A stretch of 64,000 bases of DNA from Rhodoplanes sp. (GCF_013377085.1 NZ_JACAAX010000029.1:20464-84463); one strand, 5' to 3'; counted from the stretch's first letter, positions 44,534-53,524 are shown. The notes: generated by a model from the letters alone, not told the origin. A program made the numbers and translations.

Positions 44534-46252
44534 GTGTCTTCGCTTCTCGCGCGCGTTCGAATTCTGACGAAAATACTATGCCTTATCGGGCTGTTGGCTC
44601 TAGCCGCTGTCGCCATCGTGGTCGTCGCAGTGGACTCGATGAAGGCGCTGCGCGACGCCAACCGCCTGACCGAGGTCGCCGGCGACAAGGCGGTGCTCGG
44701 CTCGCGGCTCAACACCAACTTCACCGCGATCGGGCGGGCCGAGTTGCTGATGGTCGCCGACCCGCGGCCCCCCGTCGTGAAGGAGGCAACCGACCTCCTG
44801 CGCGCCGAATGGAAGCTCGTCGACGAGCGCCTCGCGCTCCTCCAGACGCTGGCGACCACCGACGAGGACCGCCGTTATCTCGCCGAGCAGGGCCCGCTGA
44901 TCGCCAGCCTGCGCGGCGCCTCGGACGGGCTCGCCGCCTTCGCGGCCACGGTCGGCGAGGAAACGACCGCGGCGCAGCGCACCGAGCTGATCGCCCGGGC
45001 CGCCCCGAGCCGCACCGCCCAGGACAAGGCGCGCAACCGCACGAGAGTCTATTTCGACGAGATTCAGCAGCTCAAGCGGCGCCTCTCCGCCGAGGCCGAG
45101 GCGACCTACCAGGCCGGGACCCGAACCACGATGACGATCGCCGGCGTCGGCATCGGCCTCGCCCTGCTGCTCGGCTTCCTGGCGGCCCGCTTCGGGATCG
45201 TGCGTCCGATCCTCGACATGACATCGGCCATGACGGCGCTGGCGAAAGGCGATCTTTCCACCACCGTGCCGGGCGTCGGCCGCCGCGACGAGATCGGCAC
45301 CATGGCGAGCGCCGTGCAGATCTTCAAGGACAGTGCGCTGGAGAACGAGCGCCTCAAGAACGAGCAACGCGCCGCCAGCGAAGCGGCCGACCGCATGCGC
45401 CGCGAGGCCGTGCTGGAGATGGCCCGCAATGTCGAGCGGGAATCGCTCGATGCGATCAGCGGCATCGGCGACGTGTCCCGCGAGGTCGGTGACGTCGCCG
45501 ACGGCATGGCGACGCGTGCCGTCGCGGTGGGCGAGACCTCGCGCTCGGTGGCAAGCTTCGCCGACCAAGCCAAGGCGACCGCCCAGGCCGTGGCCGCGGC
45601 GGCCGAGGAGCTGTCCTCGTCCGTGCAGGAGATCACCGACCAGATCGCCCGCACGGGTGCGGCGACCCGTGACGCGGTCGCGGCCGGCACCGACGCGCGG
45701 GCGAAGATCCGCTCGCTGTCCGAGGCGGTCGTGCGGATCTCCGAGGTGTCGCATCTGATCAGCGACGTGGCCCAGCAGACCAATCTGCTCGCGCTGAATG
45801 CGACCATCGAGGCGGCCCGCGCCGGCGAGGCCGGCAAGGGCTTCGCCGTGGTGGCGTCCGAGGTGAAGACGCTCGCCAACCAGACGGCCCGCTCGACCGA
45901 GGACATCAACCGCCACGTCCAGGACATCCGCGCCGCGACCGAGGCGGCCGTGCGGGCCGTCGAGGAGATCGGCGAGCGCATCAGCGGCATCGACGGGATC
46001 ACCGGCGCGGTCGCCGCCGCGGCCGAGGAGCAGGGCGCCGCGACGCGAGAGATCGCCCGCAGCGTCCAGCAGACCAACGAGGCGGCCCAGGAGGTCGCGT
46101 CGCGCATCGGCCTGGTGTCGAGCGAGACCGAGACGGTCGGCCGGAGCTCGGTGGAGGTGCGAGAATCGATCACCGGGATGACGCGGAACATCGAGGCCCT
46201 GCACGGCCGCCTGTCGCGCATCGTCAAGGCGGCGCAACCCGACGCCGCGTGA
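44534..46252 (+). CDS. Methyl-accepting chemotaxis protein
   Basis: The 572-residue chemoreceptor has a first membrane helix ([19 protein letters not shown]), a four-helix-type periplasmic domain, a second helix ([19 protein letters not shown]), HAMP, and the signalling hairpin tip [33 protein letters not shown] (quoted in two parts: [16 protein letters not shown] and [11 protein letters not shown]). The GTG at 44534 has GGAG upstream and gives a typical N-terminus; an ATG at 44501 in frame is the alternative but lacks a site. It would feed the CheA/CheW system encoded at 12-15 kb. The ligand is unknown. Confidence 0.93.
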   Translation: MSSLLARVRILTKILCLIGLLALAAVAIVVVAVDSMKALRDANRLTEVAGDKAVLGSRLNTNFTAIGRAELLMVADPRPPVVKEATDLLRAEWKLVDERLALLQTLATTDEDRRYLAEQGPLIASLRGASDGLAAFAATVGEETTAAQRTELIARAAPSRTAQDKARNRTRVYFDEIQQLKRRLSAEAEATYQAGTRTTMTIAGVGIGLALLLGFLAARFGIVRPILDMTSAMTALAKGDLSTTVPGVGRRDEIGTMASAVQIFKDSALENERLKNEQRAASEAADRMRREAVLEMARNVERESLDAISGIGDVSREVGDVADGMATRAVAVGETSRSVASFADQAKATAQAVAAAAEELSSSVQEITDQIARTGAATRDAVAAGTDARAKIRSLSEAVVRISEVSHLISDVAQQTNLLALNATIEAARAGEAGKGFAVVASEVKTLANQTARSTEDINRHVQDIRAATEAAVRAVEEIGERISGIDGITGAVAAAAEEQGAATREIARSVQQTNEAAQEVASRIGLVSSETETVGRSSVEVRESITGMTRNIEALHGRLSRIVKAAQPDAA

Positions 46253-46260
46253 ACGGTTTG

Positions 46261-46291
46261 GTCATTCCGGGTCCGGCGCTGCCGGAATGAC
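46261..46291. terminator. Minimal GTCATTCCGG palindrome, likely terminator between convergent genes
   Basis: GTCATTCCGG and CCGGAATGAC form a perfect 10-bp inverted pair with an 11-nt centre, 9 bp after the chemoreceptor stop codon. It equals the two ends of the longer element at 27.0 kb with the middle removed. It may serve both this gene and the convergent 5'-nucleotidase gene. Confidence 0.6.
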
Positions 46292-46317
46292 GGCGAAGTG
46301 ATCCGCAGGCACTCCTC

Positions 46318-47853
46318 TCACCGCAGCGTGATCCGCCCCTCGACGCCGGTGGTCGATCGGCCGAGCCGGCGCAGATAGACCATCACCTCGTTGGCGAGCA
46401 GCGGCGAGTCGTCGGTCGGCAGCAGGTGCTTCGCATCGCGCACCATCGTGTAGCCGTCGCCGCCGCGCGCGATGAAGTCGTTGACCGCCACCGTGTAGGT
46501 GCGGCGCGGGTCGAGCGGCTTGCCGTCGAGCAGCACCGAGACGATGCGGCTGCCGGGCGGCTTGGAGATGTCGGCCTCGATCTTCAGGCCGGACACCTGC
46601 GGGAAGCGGCCGGAGGCATCGGGCAGCCGCGCGAGGCCATGCTCGATCGCCTCGCGCAGCTCGCCGCCGCCGATCTCGACCGGCACCACCCGGTTGCCGA
46701 ACGGCAGCTCGGCGAGCACGTCGCGGCGGGTGATCGCGCTGCCGGCCGGATAGACGCGGCCCGACCGGATGCCGCCGCCATTGAGAATCGCCGCCTCGGT
46801 CTTCAGGCTGATGCGCACCGCATCGGCGAACACGTTGCCGATCGCCGTCTCGCGGGTGCGCACGATGGCGCTGCGGCTGTCCCATTCGACCGCCGTGGTG
46901 CCGAGCGGCACCGACATCTCGTTGGTGAGCTCCTGGCGATAGACGTCGACGGCCGCCGTGACGGCCGGGTCGGGCGTCACGGTCGCGGTGTCGATGACGC
47001 GGAACTGCGGCCACCAGCGCGTCGTGCGCTGCCCCTCCGACGCGACGACGTGGATGTCGAGATCGACAGCGGTGACGTAGAGCGCCTCGTAGGCCGACTC
47101 GACCAGCGCGCTGCCCTGGTCGTAGTTGATGAACAGGTCGTGGTTGTGTCCGCCGAGCACGAGATCGACCACGCCGGTGGCGATCATGGCGCGCTGCTGG
47201 TCACGCTCGGCATGGACGACGGCGACGACGAAGTCGGCGCCCTCGCGGCGAACCGCCGCCGCCTCCGATTTCAGCGTCTCGACCGACGGGCGGAACGCCA
47301 GATCCTCGGGATTCGAGGCGCGCGGCGTGTCGTCATAGGTCAGCCCGACGATGCCGATCTTGACGCCGTCCACGTCGACGATCCGGTGGTCCTGAAAGCC
47401 CGGCACGAGCGCGTCGCCGGGCGCGCGCAGATTGGCCGCGAGCAGCGGAAAGCGCGCCTCCGCCATGCGCTTCAAAAACACCGCCTTGCCGAAATCGAAC
47501 TCGTGATTGCCCGGCACGAACACGTCGGGCGCCACCATGTTGGTGAGCGCGACGATGTGGGCGCCCTGGTCGAGGCCCGACATCAGCGACGGCGACAGGG
47601 TGTCGCCGGCATGGGCGACCAGCACGGTGGCGCCGCCCGCGGCGCCCCTGGCGCGCTCGGCCTTCACGGCCGCGGCGAGCCTTGCGAAACCGCCGCGCGC
47701 CCTGCCGTCCGGCATGGTCTGCTCGGCCATCTCGTAGATGTCGTTGACCAGCACGAAGGTGAGCTTGGCGGCCTGCGCCGGCGCGCCTGCGAGCAGCAGG
47801 GCGGCGGCGAGGACAACGAGCGTGCGGACGGGCGAGCGGGCGAGCGGCATCAT
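46318..47853 (-). CDS. 5'-nucleotidase/UshA-family metallophosphatase
   Basis: The 511-residue exported protein (signal peptide ending APAQA) has the two-domain layout of UshA-type enzymes: a metallophosphatase domain with VLVAHAGDTLSPS, VFVPGNHEFDFGK and LVLGGHNHD, and a C-terminal substrate domain with ILNGGGIRSG and VAVNDFIARGGDGY. It would release phosphate from nucleotides in the periplasm. The first metal motif, usually D-x-H, reads NDIYEM here, with Tyr in place of His. Stand-alone gene. Confidence 0.88.
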   Translation of the reverse strand: MMPLARSPVRTLVVLAAALLLAGAPAQAAKLTFVLVNDIYEMAEQTMPDGRARGGFARLAAAVKAERARGAAGGATVLVAHAGDTLSPSLMSGLDQGAHIVALTNMVAPDVFVPGNHEFDFGKAVFLKRMAEARFPLLAANLRAPGDALVPGFQDHRIVDVDGVKIGIVGLTYDDTPRASNPEDLAFRPSVETLKSEAAAVRREGADFVVAVVHAERDQQRAMIATGVVDLVLGGHNHDLFINYDQGSALVESAYEALYVTAVDLDIHVVASEGQRTTRWWPQFRVIDTATVTPDPAVTAAVDVYRQELTNEMSVPLGTTAVEWDSRSAIVRTRETAIGNVFADAVRISLKTEAAILNGGGIRSGRVYPAGSAITRRDVLAELPFGNRVVPVEIGGGELREAIEHGLARLPDASGRFPQVSGLKIEADISKPPGSRIVSVLLDGKPLDPRRTYTVAVNDFIARGGDGYTMVRDAKHLLPTDDSPLLANEVMVYLRRLGRSTTGVEGRITLR

Positions 47854-47980
47854 GCGGCGGCTCCGTGGTCGGGCGGGCCCGGCGCAAGGCGCGTGTCGGG
47901 CCGACAGGCGGCTCCGCTGTCTAGCGAATTCCGGCCGCGACGCAACCCGGCCGTCGGGACGCGCCTCGCCGCCCCGAAGC

Positions 47981-48952
47981 TCACTGCGCCGTCACGCCGG
48001 CGGCCCTGATCAGCTCGCCCCAACGCTGCACCTCGGCCTTGATGAGGCTGCCGAAGGCCGCCGGGGTCATCGGGTTCGCCTCGGCGCCCTCCTGCTCCAG
48101 CCGCGCCTTGACGGCCGGCGTCTCGACGATCGCATTGATCTCGGTGTTGAGCCGCCGGACGATCTCGGCCGGCGTGCCGGCCGGTGCGGCGATGCCGTAC
48201 CAGGGCCGCACGTCGAAGCCCGGCGCCACCGTCTCGGCGACGGTCGGCAGATCCGGCAGGCTCGGCATTCGGGTCGGGCTCGACACGCCGATGGCGCGCA
48301 GCAGCCCCTGCTGGACCAGCGGCATCACGGTCGGGGCACCGCCGATGGTCAGCTCCACCACGCCGGCGACCAGATCGGTGAGGCCCTGCGCCAGTCCGCG
48401 ATAGGGCACGTGCTCCATCTGCACGCCGGTCGCCTGCAGGAAGGCCAGCATGACGATGTGGCCGGCGCTGCCGTTGCCGGCCGAGCAATACCGCAGCCGG
48501 TTCGGATTCTTTCGCGCGAAGTCCACGAGCGAGCCGAGGTCTCTGAAGGGCTGCGAAGGGTGCACCACCATCACGTTGGTGACGCTGGCGATCATGGCGA
48601 CCGGCTCGAAGTCCTTCACCGGGTCGTAGGGCAGCTTCGGATAGATGGCCGGGTTGACGGCGAGCGTACCGATATGGCCGAGCAGCAGCGTGTAGCCGTC
48701 GGGCGCGGCGCGCGCCACCGAGGCGGAGCCGATCGAGCCGCCGGCGCCGCTGCGGTTGTCGACCACCATGGGCCTGCCGAGGCGTGGCCCGAGCTGGTCG
48801 GCGATCGCGCGGCCGAGCGTGTCGTTGGCGGCGCCCGGCGGAAACGGCACGATCAGGCGGATCGTCTGGCTGGGCCACGGATCGGACTGCGCGGCGGCCG
48901 GGCCCGACGCCAGCGCGGCGGCGGCGGCGGCCAGGAACTCGCGGCGCCTCAT
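47981..48952 (-). CDS. TctC-family (Bug) periplasmic solute-binding protein
   Basis: The 323-residue product has an Arg-rich N-terminus and signal peptide (MRRREFLAAAAAALASGPAA). The Bug fold follows: IRLIVPFPPGAANDTLGRAI, VDNRSGAGGSIG, APDGYTLLLGHIGTLAVNP and the late PYRGLAQGLTDLVAGVVEL. Such proteins bind carboxylic acids. The TctA/TctB membrane subunits are not in the window, so it works with distant subunits or as a sensor. It overlaps the CoA-transferase gene (ATGA), linking uptake to CoA activation. Confidence 0.9.
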   Translation of the reverse strand: MRRREFLAAAAAALASGPAAAQSDPWPSQTIRLIVPFPPGAANDTLGRAIADQLGPRLGRPMVVDNRSGAGGSIGSASVARAAPDGYTLLLGHIGTLAVNPAIYPKLPYDPVKDFEPVAMIASVTNVMVVHPSQPFRDLGSLVDFARKNPNRLRYCSAGNGSAGHIVMLAFLQATGVQMEHVPYRGLAQGLTDLVAGVVELTIGGAPTVMPLVQQGLLRAIGVSSPTRMPSLPDLPTVAETVAPGFDVRPWYGIAAPAGTPAEIVRRLNTEINAIVETPAVKARLEQEGAEANPMTPAAFGSLIKAEVQRWGELIRAAGVTAQ

Positions 48953-50223
48953 CGGACCGTGTCCGCACCGCGACCGCCGAGCAGGCGGCTCCTCTCGTCG
49001 GCGTCGTAGCCGAGCTCGGCCAGGATCTCGTCGCCGTGCTGGCCGAAGCGCGGCGCCAGCCGCGAGGCGGGAAGTCCGGTTCCGGAATAACGATTTGGAT
49101 GCCTCAGTCCGAGCATGGTGTCCTCCTGGGGATTGGCGTTTCCGTTGCCGTTTTCTTGGTTTTGCATTTCGTCGGTCAGCACGCCGGACCCGCGGAGCTG
49201 CGGGTCGTCGAGCAGGCTCTGCAGCGTGTGATAGGGCATCGCCGGCACGTCGTGGCGACGCAGGATTTCGACCCACGCGTCGGTGGTGCGCTCCGCCATC
49301 GCCTCGGCCCGCAGGGCGAAAAAGTCACGCACATTGGTGAGCCGCCCCGTGACGGTGGTGAAGCGTGGATCGTCCTTCAGCTCGGGCCGACCGATGGCGT
49401 CGAAGAAACCCCGCGTCTGCTGGTCGGTATTGGCGGAGATGCAGATATAGCCGTCGCGGGTCTTCAGCGGGCGCGCATCGGGCGTCATGATGCGCGGGTC
49501 GCCCATGTGGCCGCCCGGCTCGAAGGTGCGCTGATCGAGATGCTCGGACAGCACGAAGGCGGCGGCGTTCTCGAACATCGGCACCTCGATGGCCTCGCCG
49601 ACGCCGGTGCGCTGTCGCCCGAGCAGCGCGGCGCAGATCGCCTGCGCCGCGATGATGCCGACCAGATGATCGGTGAGCACGAAAGGCGAGAAGCGCGGCT
49701 CCCCCAGCACCTCGGCGTGGCAGGCGGCGACCCCCGAAAGGCCCTGGATGATGGTGTCGTAGGCCGGTGCGCCCGCATAGGGGCCGCCCGACGCGAAGCC
49801 CGCGATGGTGCAGTGGACGAGGCGCGGATTCTCGGCCGAGAGCGCCTCGAAGGTCAGCCCGAGCGACTGCAGGGCGCGCAGCCGCATGTTGCTGACGAAG
49901 ACGTCGGCCGTGGCGGCGAGCCGGCCGATCACGTCGCGGCCCTCGGGCGATTTCAGGTCGAGGACGATCGAGCGCTTGTTGCGGTTGAAGTGGAGGAACT
50001 TCGGCGACATGCCGGGCTGGCGCACGTGGCCGCCGAGGCGGCGCATCAGGTCGCCCTCGGGCGGCTCGATCTTGATCACGTCGGCGCCCTGCTCGGCCAG
50101 GATCAGGGTCGCCACCGGGCCAACTACGACGCCGGTGGTGTCGATCACCCGGATGCCGGCGAGCGGGCCGCGCTTCGCCTCTCCGGCGGCGGGCGGAGCG
50201 GACGGCGGGGGCGGCGCGGTCAT
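48949..50223 (-). CDS. CaiB/BaiF family (class III) CoA-transferase
   Basis: The 424-residue enzyme shows class III features: GIRVIDTTGVVVGPVATLIL, NKRSIVLDLKSPEGRDV, the catalytic-Asp region GAPAYDTIIQGLSGVAA and GEAIEVPMFENAAAFV. It transfers CoA between carboxylic acids. The start at 50223 overlaps the hydratase stop (ATGA); an ATG 9 bp earlier is also possible. The pairing with a MaoC-like hydratase resembles the mesaconyl-CoA transferase/hydratase pair of the 3-hydroxypropionate bicycle, but substrate is unproven. Residues about 350-365 (MQNQENGNGNANPQED) are an unusual Asn/Gln-rich insert. Confidence 0.88.
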   Translation of the reverse strand: MTAPPPPSAPPAAGEAKRGPLAGIRVIDTTGVVVGPVATLILAEQGADVIKIEPPEGDLMRRLGGHVRQPGMSPKFLHFNRNKRSIVLDLKSPEGRDVIGRLAATADVFVSNMRLRALQSLGLTFEALSAENPRLVHCTIAGFASGGPYAGAPAYDTIIQGLSGVAACHAEVLGEPRFSPFVLTDHLVGIIAAQAICAALLGRQRTGVGEAIEVPMFENAAAFVLSEHLDQRTFEPGGHMGDPRIMTPDARPLKTRDGYICISANTDQQTRGFFDAIGRPELKDDPRFTTVTGRLTNVRDFFALRAEAMAERTTDAWVEILRRHDVPAMPYHTLQSLLDDPQLRGSGVLTDEMQNQENGNGNANPQEDTMLGLRHPNRYSGTGLPASRLAPRFGQHGDEILAELGYDADERSRLLGGRGADTVR

Positions 50224-51188
50224 TCGGCGCATCCGGGCTCGGCGGCGGCCTCACCCTGCACCAGCACGCGGCCGCGATCGTCGACGGCCCACAGCGACAG
50301 CCGGCCATCCGGTTCCCGGCGGCTGCGCAGCTCGGCCGTCCGGCCGAGGAAGAACGGGCGCATGTTGCGCAGACTCAGCCGCCCGAGCCTGCCACCCGGC
50401 AGGTTGCGCTTGGCCAGCTCGCCGAGCTTGAGGGCCGTCAGGCCGCCGTTGACGACCAGATTCGGATAGCCCTCCTGGTCGCGCGTATACGGCGTGTCGT
50501 AGTGGATGCGGTGGGCGTTGAACGTGATGGCGGAGTAGCGGAACAGCATAACCGGGTCGGGTGCGAAGGTCTCCCGGTCGGTCGGCTCGGGCAGCGGCTC
50601 CTCGGCGGGCGGCGCATCGCCACCGGCCGGCTTGCCGGCCGTCGCACTCGCCTCCTCGCGATAGACGATATCCTGCTCCTCGATGACGGCGAGGGTGCCG
50701 TCCGCCGCGATGGCGTGCTCGACCCGCACGAACACCATCTCGCCGCTGCGGCCACGCTTGGGCGTGATCGCCGCAACCGTCGAGGTGCGGCGCAGCGCCG
50801 CCCCGACCCGGATCGGCGACAGAAAGCGCAGCCTTCGGCCGGCGAACATTCTTCGCGGAAGCTTCACCGGCGGCAGGAAGTCTCCCTGGCGAGGATGACC
50901 GTCGGGGCCGATCTGCGACTGCACGGCGAGCGGCGTGAAGAAGGCGACGTGCCAGTTCTCCGGGACCACGGCGCCGGGCCCGTAGTCGGCCGGATCGCGA
51001 TCCAGAAGGGCGGCGACGCGGCGCACCAGCACGGCCGCGGCCTCGTCCTCGGCGACCTCGCTGCGGCCCACCCAACCCTGCAGATCTCGGGCGTGCAGAT
51101 CTCGGGCGTGCAGATCTCGGGCGTGCAGATCTCGGGCGTGCAGATCCTGCGGCTCCGGCCGCCCCGACTCGGGCGTGATCGTCGACAT
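50220..51188 (-). CDS. MaoC-like hot-dog hydratase (mesaconyl-CoA hydratase type)
   Basis: The 322-residue protein has an N-terminal hot-dog half (WHVAFFTPLAVQSQIGPDG, LPRRMFAGRRLRFLSP) and a C-terminal half with the catalytic region RYSAITFNAHRIHYDTPY, as in FAS1-type dehydratases and mesaconyl-C4-CoA hydratase. Start ATG at 51188 follows GAGAGG. Near the N-terminus, five-residue units DLHAR occur four times in a row, encoded by a 15-bp tandem repeat. First gene of a three-gene coupled operon, divergent from a LysR gene. Confidence 0.85.
   Translation of the reverse strand: MSTITPESGRPEPQDLHARDLHARDLHARDLHARDLQGWVGRSEVAEDEAAAVLVRRVAALLDRDPADYGPGAVVPENWHVAFFTPLAVQSQIGPDGHPRQGDFLPPVKLPRRMFAGRRLRFLSPIRVGAALRRTSTVAAITPKRGRSGEMVFVRVEHAIAADGTLAVIEEQDIVYREEASATAGKPAGGDAPPAEEPLPEPTDRETFAPDPVMLFRYSAITFNAHRIHYDTPYTRDQEGYPNLVVNGGLTALKLGELAKRNLPGGRLGRLSLRNMRPFFLGRTAELRSRREPDGRLSLWAVDDRGRVLVQGEAAAEPGCAE
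51079..51146. repeat. 15-bp tandem repeat within the hydratase gene
   Basis: TGCAGATCTCGGGCG is repeated four times exactly (51079-51138), followed by 8 bp of a fifth. It is in frame and encodes DLHAR units; copy-number change would not shift the frame. Confidence 0.95.
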
Positions 51189-51280
51189 GGGGTTCCTCTC
51201 CTCGGAGATTTTTGACGGCTTCTTTCGGAGCAGAGTGTGACGGCCCCGACTTCGCCGTCCAATGCAACGAGATGACAGTT

Positions 51281-51299
51281 TGATGCATTCCATGCATCA
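51281..51299. promoter_or_regulatory. LysR-type operator between divergent genes
   Basis: TGATGCATTCCATGCATCA: perfect 8-bp arms with a 3-bp centre, and the T-N11-A form can be drawn inside it. It ends 8 bp before the LysR ATG at 51307 and lies 93 bp before the hydratase start, a usual autoregulatory position. Confidence 0.7.
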
Positions 51300-51306
51300 T
51301 GGGTCC

Positions 51307-52275
51307 ATGTATCTCGACCTGCCCGGGCTCGACGCCTTCATCGCCGTGGCCGATCTCGGCTCGTTCCACCGCGCCGCCGCGCGGCTCGGCATCAGCCAGC
51401 CGGCCCTGACCCGCCGGCTGCAACGGCTGGAGCAGATCATCGGCAGCAAGCTCCTGGTCCGCCGAGCCCAGCCGGTGCGGCTGACCCCGGTCGGCGCCGC
51501 CCTGCTGCCGGAGGCGCAGGCGGCGCTCGCCAAGCTGCAGAGCGCCATGCGCCGGGCGGGTGACCGCAGCCGTGGCCACGACGTCGATATCGGCTGCCTG
51601 CCGACCCTGGCGGTGCGGTATCTCGGGGCGGCGCTGGCCCGCCACCGGCGGCGCTGGACCGGCGGCGAGATCACGGTGTTCGATGTGTCGGCGACCGAGA
51701 TCCGCGCCATGCTGGAGGCCAACCGGATCGACTTTGCGCTGGCCGCCATCGGCTCGGAGCCGTGGGACGTCGAATGCACGCCGCTCGCCGAGGAGCCGTT
51801 CTTTCTCGTCTGCCCGCGCGGGCACCGGCTCGCCGGCCGGCCTTCGGTCTCGTGGGACGAGCTCGGCCGGGAACCGTTGGTGTCGATCGGGCCGCTCAGC
51901 GAGAATCACCGCATCATCGAGGCCGGCCTCGCCCAGACCCGGGTCGATGCGACCTGGCGGATCGAGGTGCGCCACCTGTCGACCGCCGTGGCGCTGGTCG
52001 CAGCCGGTGCCGGCCTGACGGCCCTGCCCGAATCGGCCCTGCCCGAACCGGCACTCGCCGGCGAGCCGACCGCCGCCGTCGTCGCCGTGCCGCTGAGCCG
52101 CCCGGCGCTCAGCCGCACCGTCGGACTGATGCGGCGGCGCGACCGCATGCTGTCGCCGGCCGCTCAGGATCTGATGAACGACATTCTGGAGACGTTTCGG
52201 GGGGCGCGGGCCAGTGGGACGCCCGCCGCCGCGCCGGGCGGGTCCGACGAGGACGCCTCCGCGCCGGCATGCTAA
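51307..52275 (+). CDS. LysR-family transcriptional regulator
   Basis: The 322-residue regulator has the N-terminal winged helix (LDAFIAVADLGSFHRAAARL, GISQPALTRRLQRLEQIIG) and a substrate-binding domain (VDIGCLPTLAVRYLGAAL, PFFLVCPRGHRLAG). The start at 51307 is chosen because the palindromic operator lies just upstream and would otherwise be inside the coding region; open frame continues to 51262. It probably controls the divergent hydratase/CoA-transferase/TctC operon in response to a carboxylic or CoA-derived acid. Poly-Ala/Gly tail after residue 300. Confidence 0.92.
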   Translation: MYLDLPGLDAFIAVADLGSFHRAAARLGISQPALTRRLQRLEQIIGSKLLVRRAQPVRLTPVGAALLPEAQAALAKLQSAMRRAGDRSRGHDVDIGCLPTLAVRYLGAALARHRRRWTGGEITVFDVSATEIRAMLEANRIDFALAAIGSEPWDVECTPLAEEPFFLVCPRGHRLAGRPSVSWDELGREPLVSIGPLSENHRIIEAGLAQTRVDATWRIEVRHLSTAVALVAAGAGLTALPESALPEPALAGEPTAAVVAVPLSRPALSRTVGLMRRRDRMLSPAAQDLMNDILETFRGARASGTPAAAPGGSDEDASAPAC

Positions 52276-52304
52276 ATCATCGATCGCCGCGTTCGCCCAA
52301 CCCT

Positions 52305-52384
52305 CCGTTCATTCCCGCGAAAGCGGGACTCCAGGACCACACGTCGGGTCGCCCCTGGGTCCCCGCTTTCGCGGGGACGAACGG
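52305..52384. repeat. Palindromic intergenic repeat (CATTCCCGCGAAAGCGGG type)
   Basis: It begins CCGTTCATTCCCGCGAAAGC and ends CCCCGCTTTCGCGGGGACGA plus ACGG: two hairpins in inverted relation. A second copy is at 60693-60768. It lies 30 bp after the LysR stop codon. Confidence 0.85.
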
Positions 52385-52424
52385 AGCACGGAGCCGAAGC
52401 ATTCCCGCTGCCGAGGTGTAGTTG

Positions 52425-53123
52425 ATGGCCGCTATCGATCCCTCCCTCGTCGCCGGCGTGCCGCTGTTCGCCGGCATGTCGCCCCAGCAGCGCGAGGCAC
52501 TGCTGCAGGAGGCCCAGGCGGTGCGCTACCCGAAGGGCGCCGCCGTGTTCCAGCAGGACGGCGACGCGGACGCCTTCTACGTGCTGCTGCACGGCCGACT
52601 GCGCGTCTTCAAGCTGACCCTGGACGGCCAGCAGGTGGTGGTGCGGTTCGTGGCGCCCGGCGAGGTGTTCGGCGTCGCCATGGCGATCGGCCGCGACACC
52701 TATCCGGGCACCGCCGTCGCGGTGGTCGACAGCATCGCCCTGCAATGGCCTTCGTCGGCGTGGCAACGCCTCGTCGCCACCCATCCGACGCTCGCCACCA
52801 ACACGCTGCAGACGGTCGGCGGCCGGGTCCAGGAGCTGCACACGCGCGTCGTCGAGATGTCGACCGAGCAGGTCGAGCGGCGTGTCGCCCACGCTTTGCT
52901 GCGGCTCGCCCAGCAGGCCGGCCGAAAAGTCGAGACCGGCGTGCGCATCGACTTCCCGATCTCGCGCCAGGACATCGCCGAGATGACCGGCACCACGCTG
53001 CACACGGTCAGCCGCATCATCAGCGCCTGGGAGGCGCGCGGCCTGGTCGAGAGCGGCCGCCAGAAGATCACGGTGCGCGAGCCGCACAAGCTGCTGCTGA
53101 TCGCCGACGACGCCGAGACGTGA
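52425..53123 (+). CDS. Crp/Fnr-family regulator (NnrR/Dnr-like)
   Basis: The 232-residue regulator has a cyclic-nucleotide-like sensor domain (VFQQDGDADAFYVLLHGRLR, VAPGEVFGVAMAIG) and a C-terminal winged helix (FPISRQDIAEMTGTTLHTVSRIISAWE). No Cys cluster for an FNR-type iron-sulfur centre is present, so a heme/NO or other signal is more likely. The downstream DUF1858, DUF59, DUF2249 and NnrS-like genes are of the kind controlled by NO-responsive regulators, and two Crp/Fnr-type sites lie in their shared promoter. Confidence 0.9.
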   Translation: MAAIDPSLVAGVPLFAGMSPQQREALLQEAQAVRYPKGAAVFQQDGDADAFYVLLHGRLRVFKLTLDGQQVVVRFVAPGEVFGVAMAIGRDTYPGTAVAVVDSIALQWPSSAWQRLVATHPTLATNTLQTVGGRVQELHTRVVEMSTEQVERRVAHALLRLAQQAGRKVETGVRIDFPISRQDIAEMTGTTLHTVSRIISAWEARGLVESGRQKITVREPHKLLLIADDAET

Positions 53124-53163
53124 TCAGATCGTCTTGCCCGAACTTCGGCTTCGCCGAATTTCG

Positions 53164-53254
53164 GTAGGGCGCAATGAGCGCAGCGAATTGCGCCGAATGA
53201 ACCGTTTCAACAAACCGTTCAGCGGTGCAATTCGCTGCGCTCATTGCACCCTAC
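53164..53254. repeat. REP-like palindrome (GTAGGGCGCAATGAGCG type), copy A
   Basis: Left arm starts GTAGGGCGCAATGAGCGCAG, right arm ends CGCTCATTGCACCCTAC, with about 32-bp arms and a 27-bp centre. The right arm carries two C-to-T changes. The DUF1858 gene ends inside it. Other copies: 57736, 58359 and 60029. Confidence 0.9.
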
Positions 53255-53467
53255 GTCCTCACCATGAGGCGCGACCAAAATGACGGCGTGCAGGTCGGCG
53301 AGCACGCGCGCCGGGTCGAGGCCGTGCTCGCGGCAGGCGTCCGCGACCGTGTGAAAGCTCGCGATCGGACAGCCGATGCAGCGCATCCGGTGATCGAGGA
53401 AGACCCGCAGGGTCTCCGGCGCCTGGTGCAGCACGTCGGCGACGAGTTGGCTCGCTTGAATCGCCAT
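53219..53467 (-). CDS. DUF1858 domain protein
   Basis: The 82-residue protein has the DUF1858 core: VADVLHQAPETLRVFLDHRM, then RCIGCPIASFHTVADACREH, with the CxxC pair and a third Cys found in hybrid-cluster-protein-associated disulfide domains. Start ATG at 53467 has GGAGG upstream. The last 12 or so residues (DVGCNERSELHR) are encoded by a palindromic repeat, so they are not part of the domain. Divergent from the DUF59 operon with a Crp/Fnr-type site 64 bp before its start. Confidence 0.85.
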   Translation of the reverse strand: MAIQASQLVADVLHQAPETLRVFLDHRMRCIGCPIASFHTVADACREHGLDPARVLADLHAVILVAPHGEDVGCNERSELHR

Positions 53468-53524
53468 CGTCCCTCCGGAGCGTGATCGACGACCTCTTTG
53501 TAAGCCGCCGGCGGCCGGCGCTCT

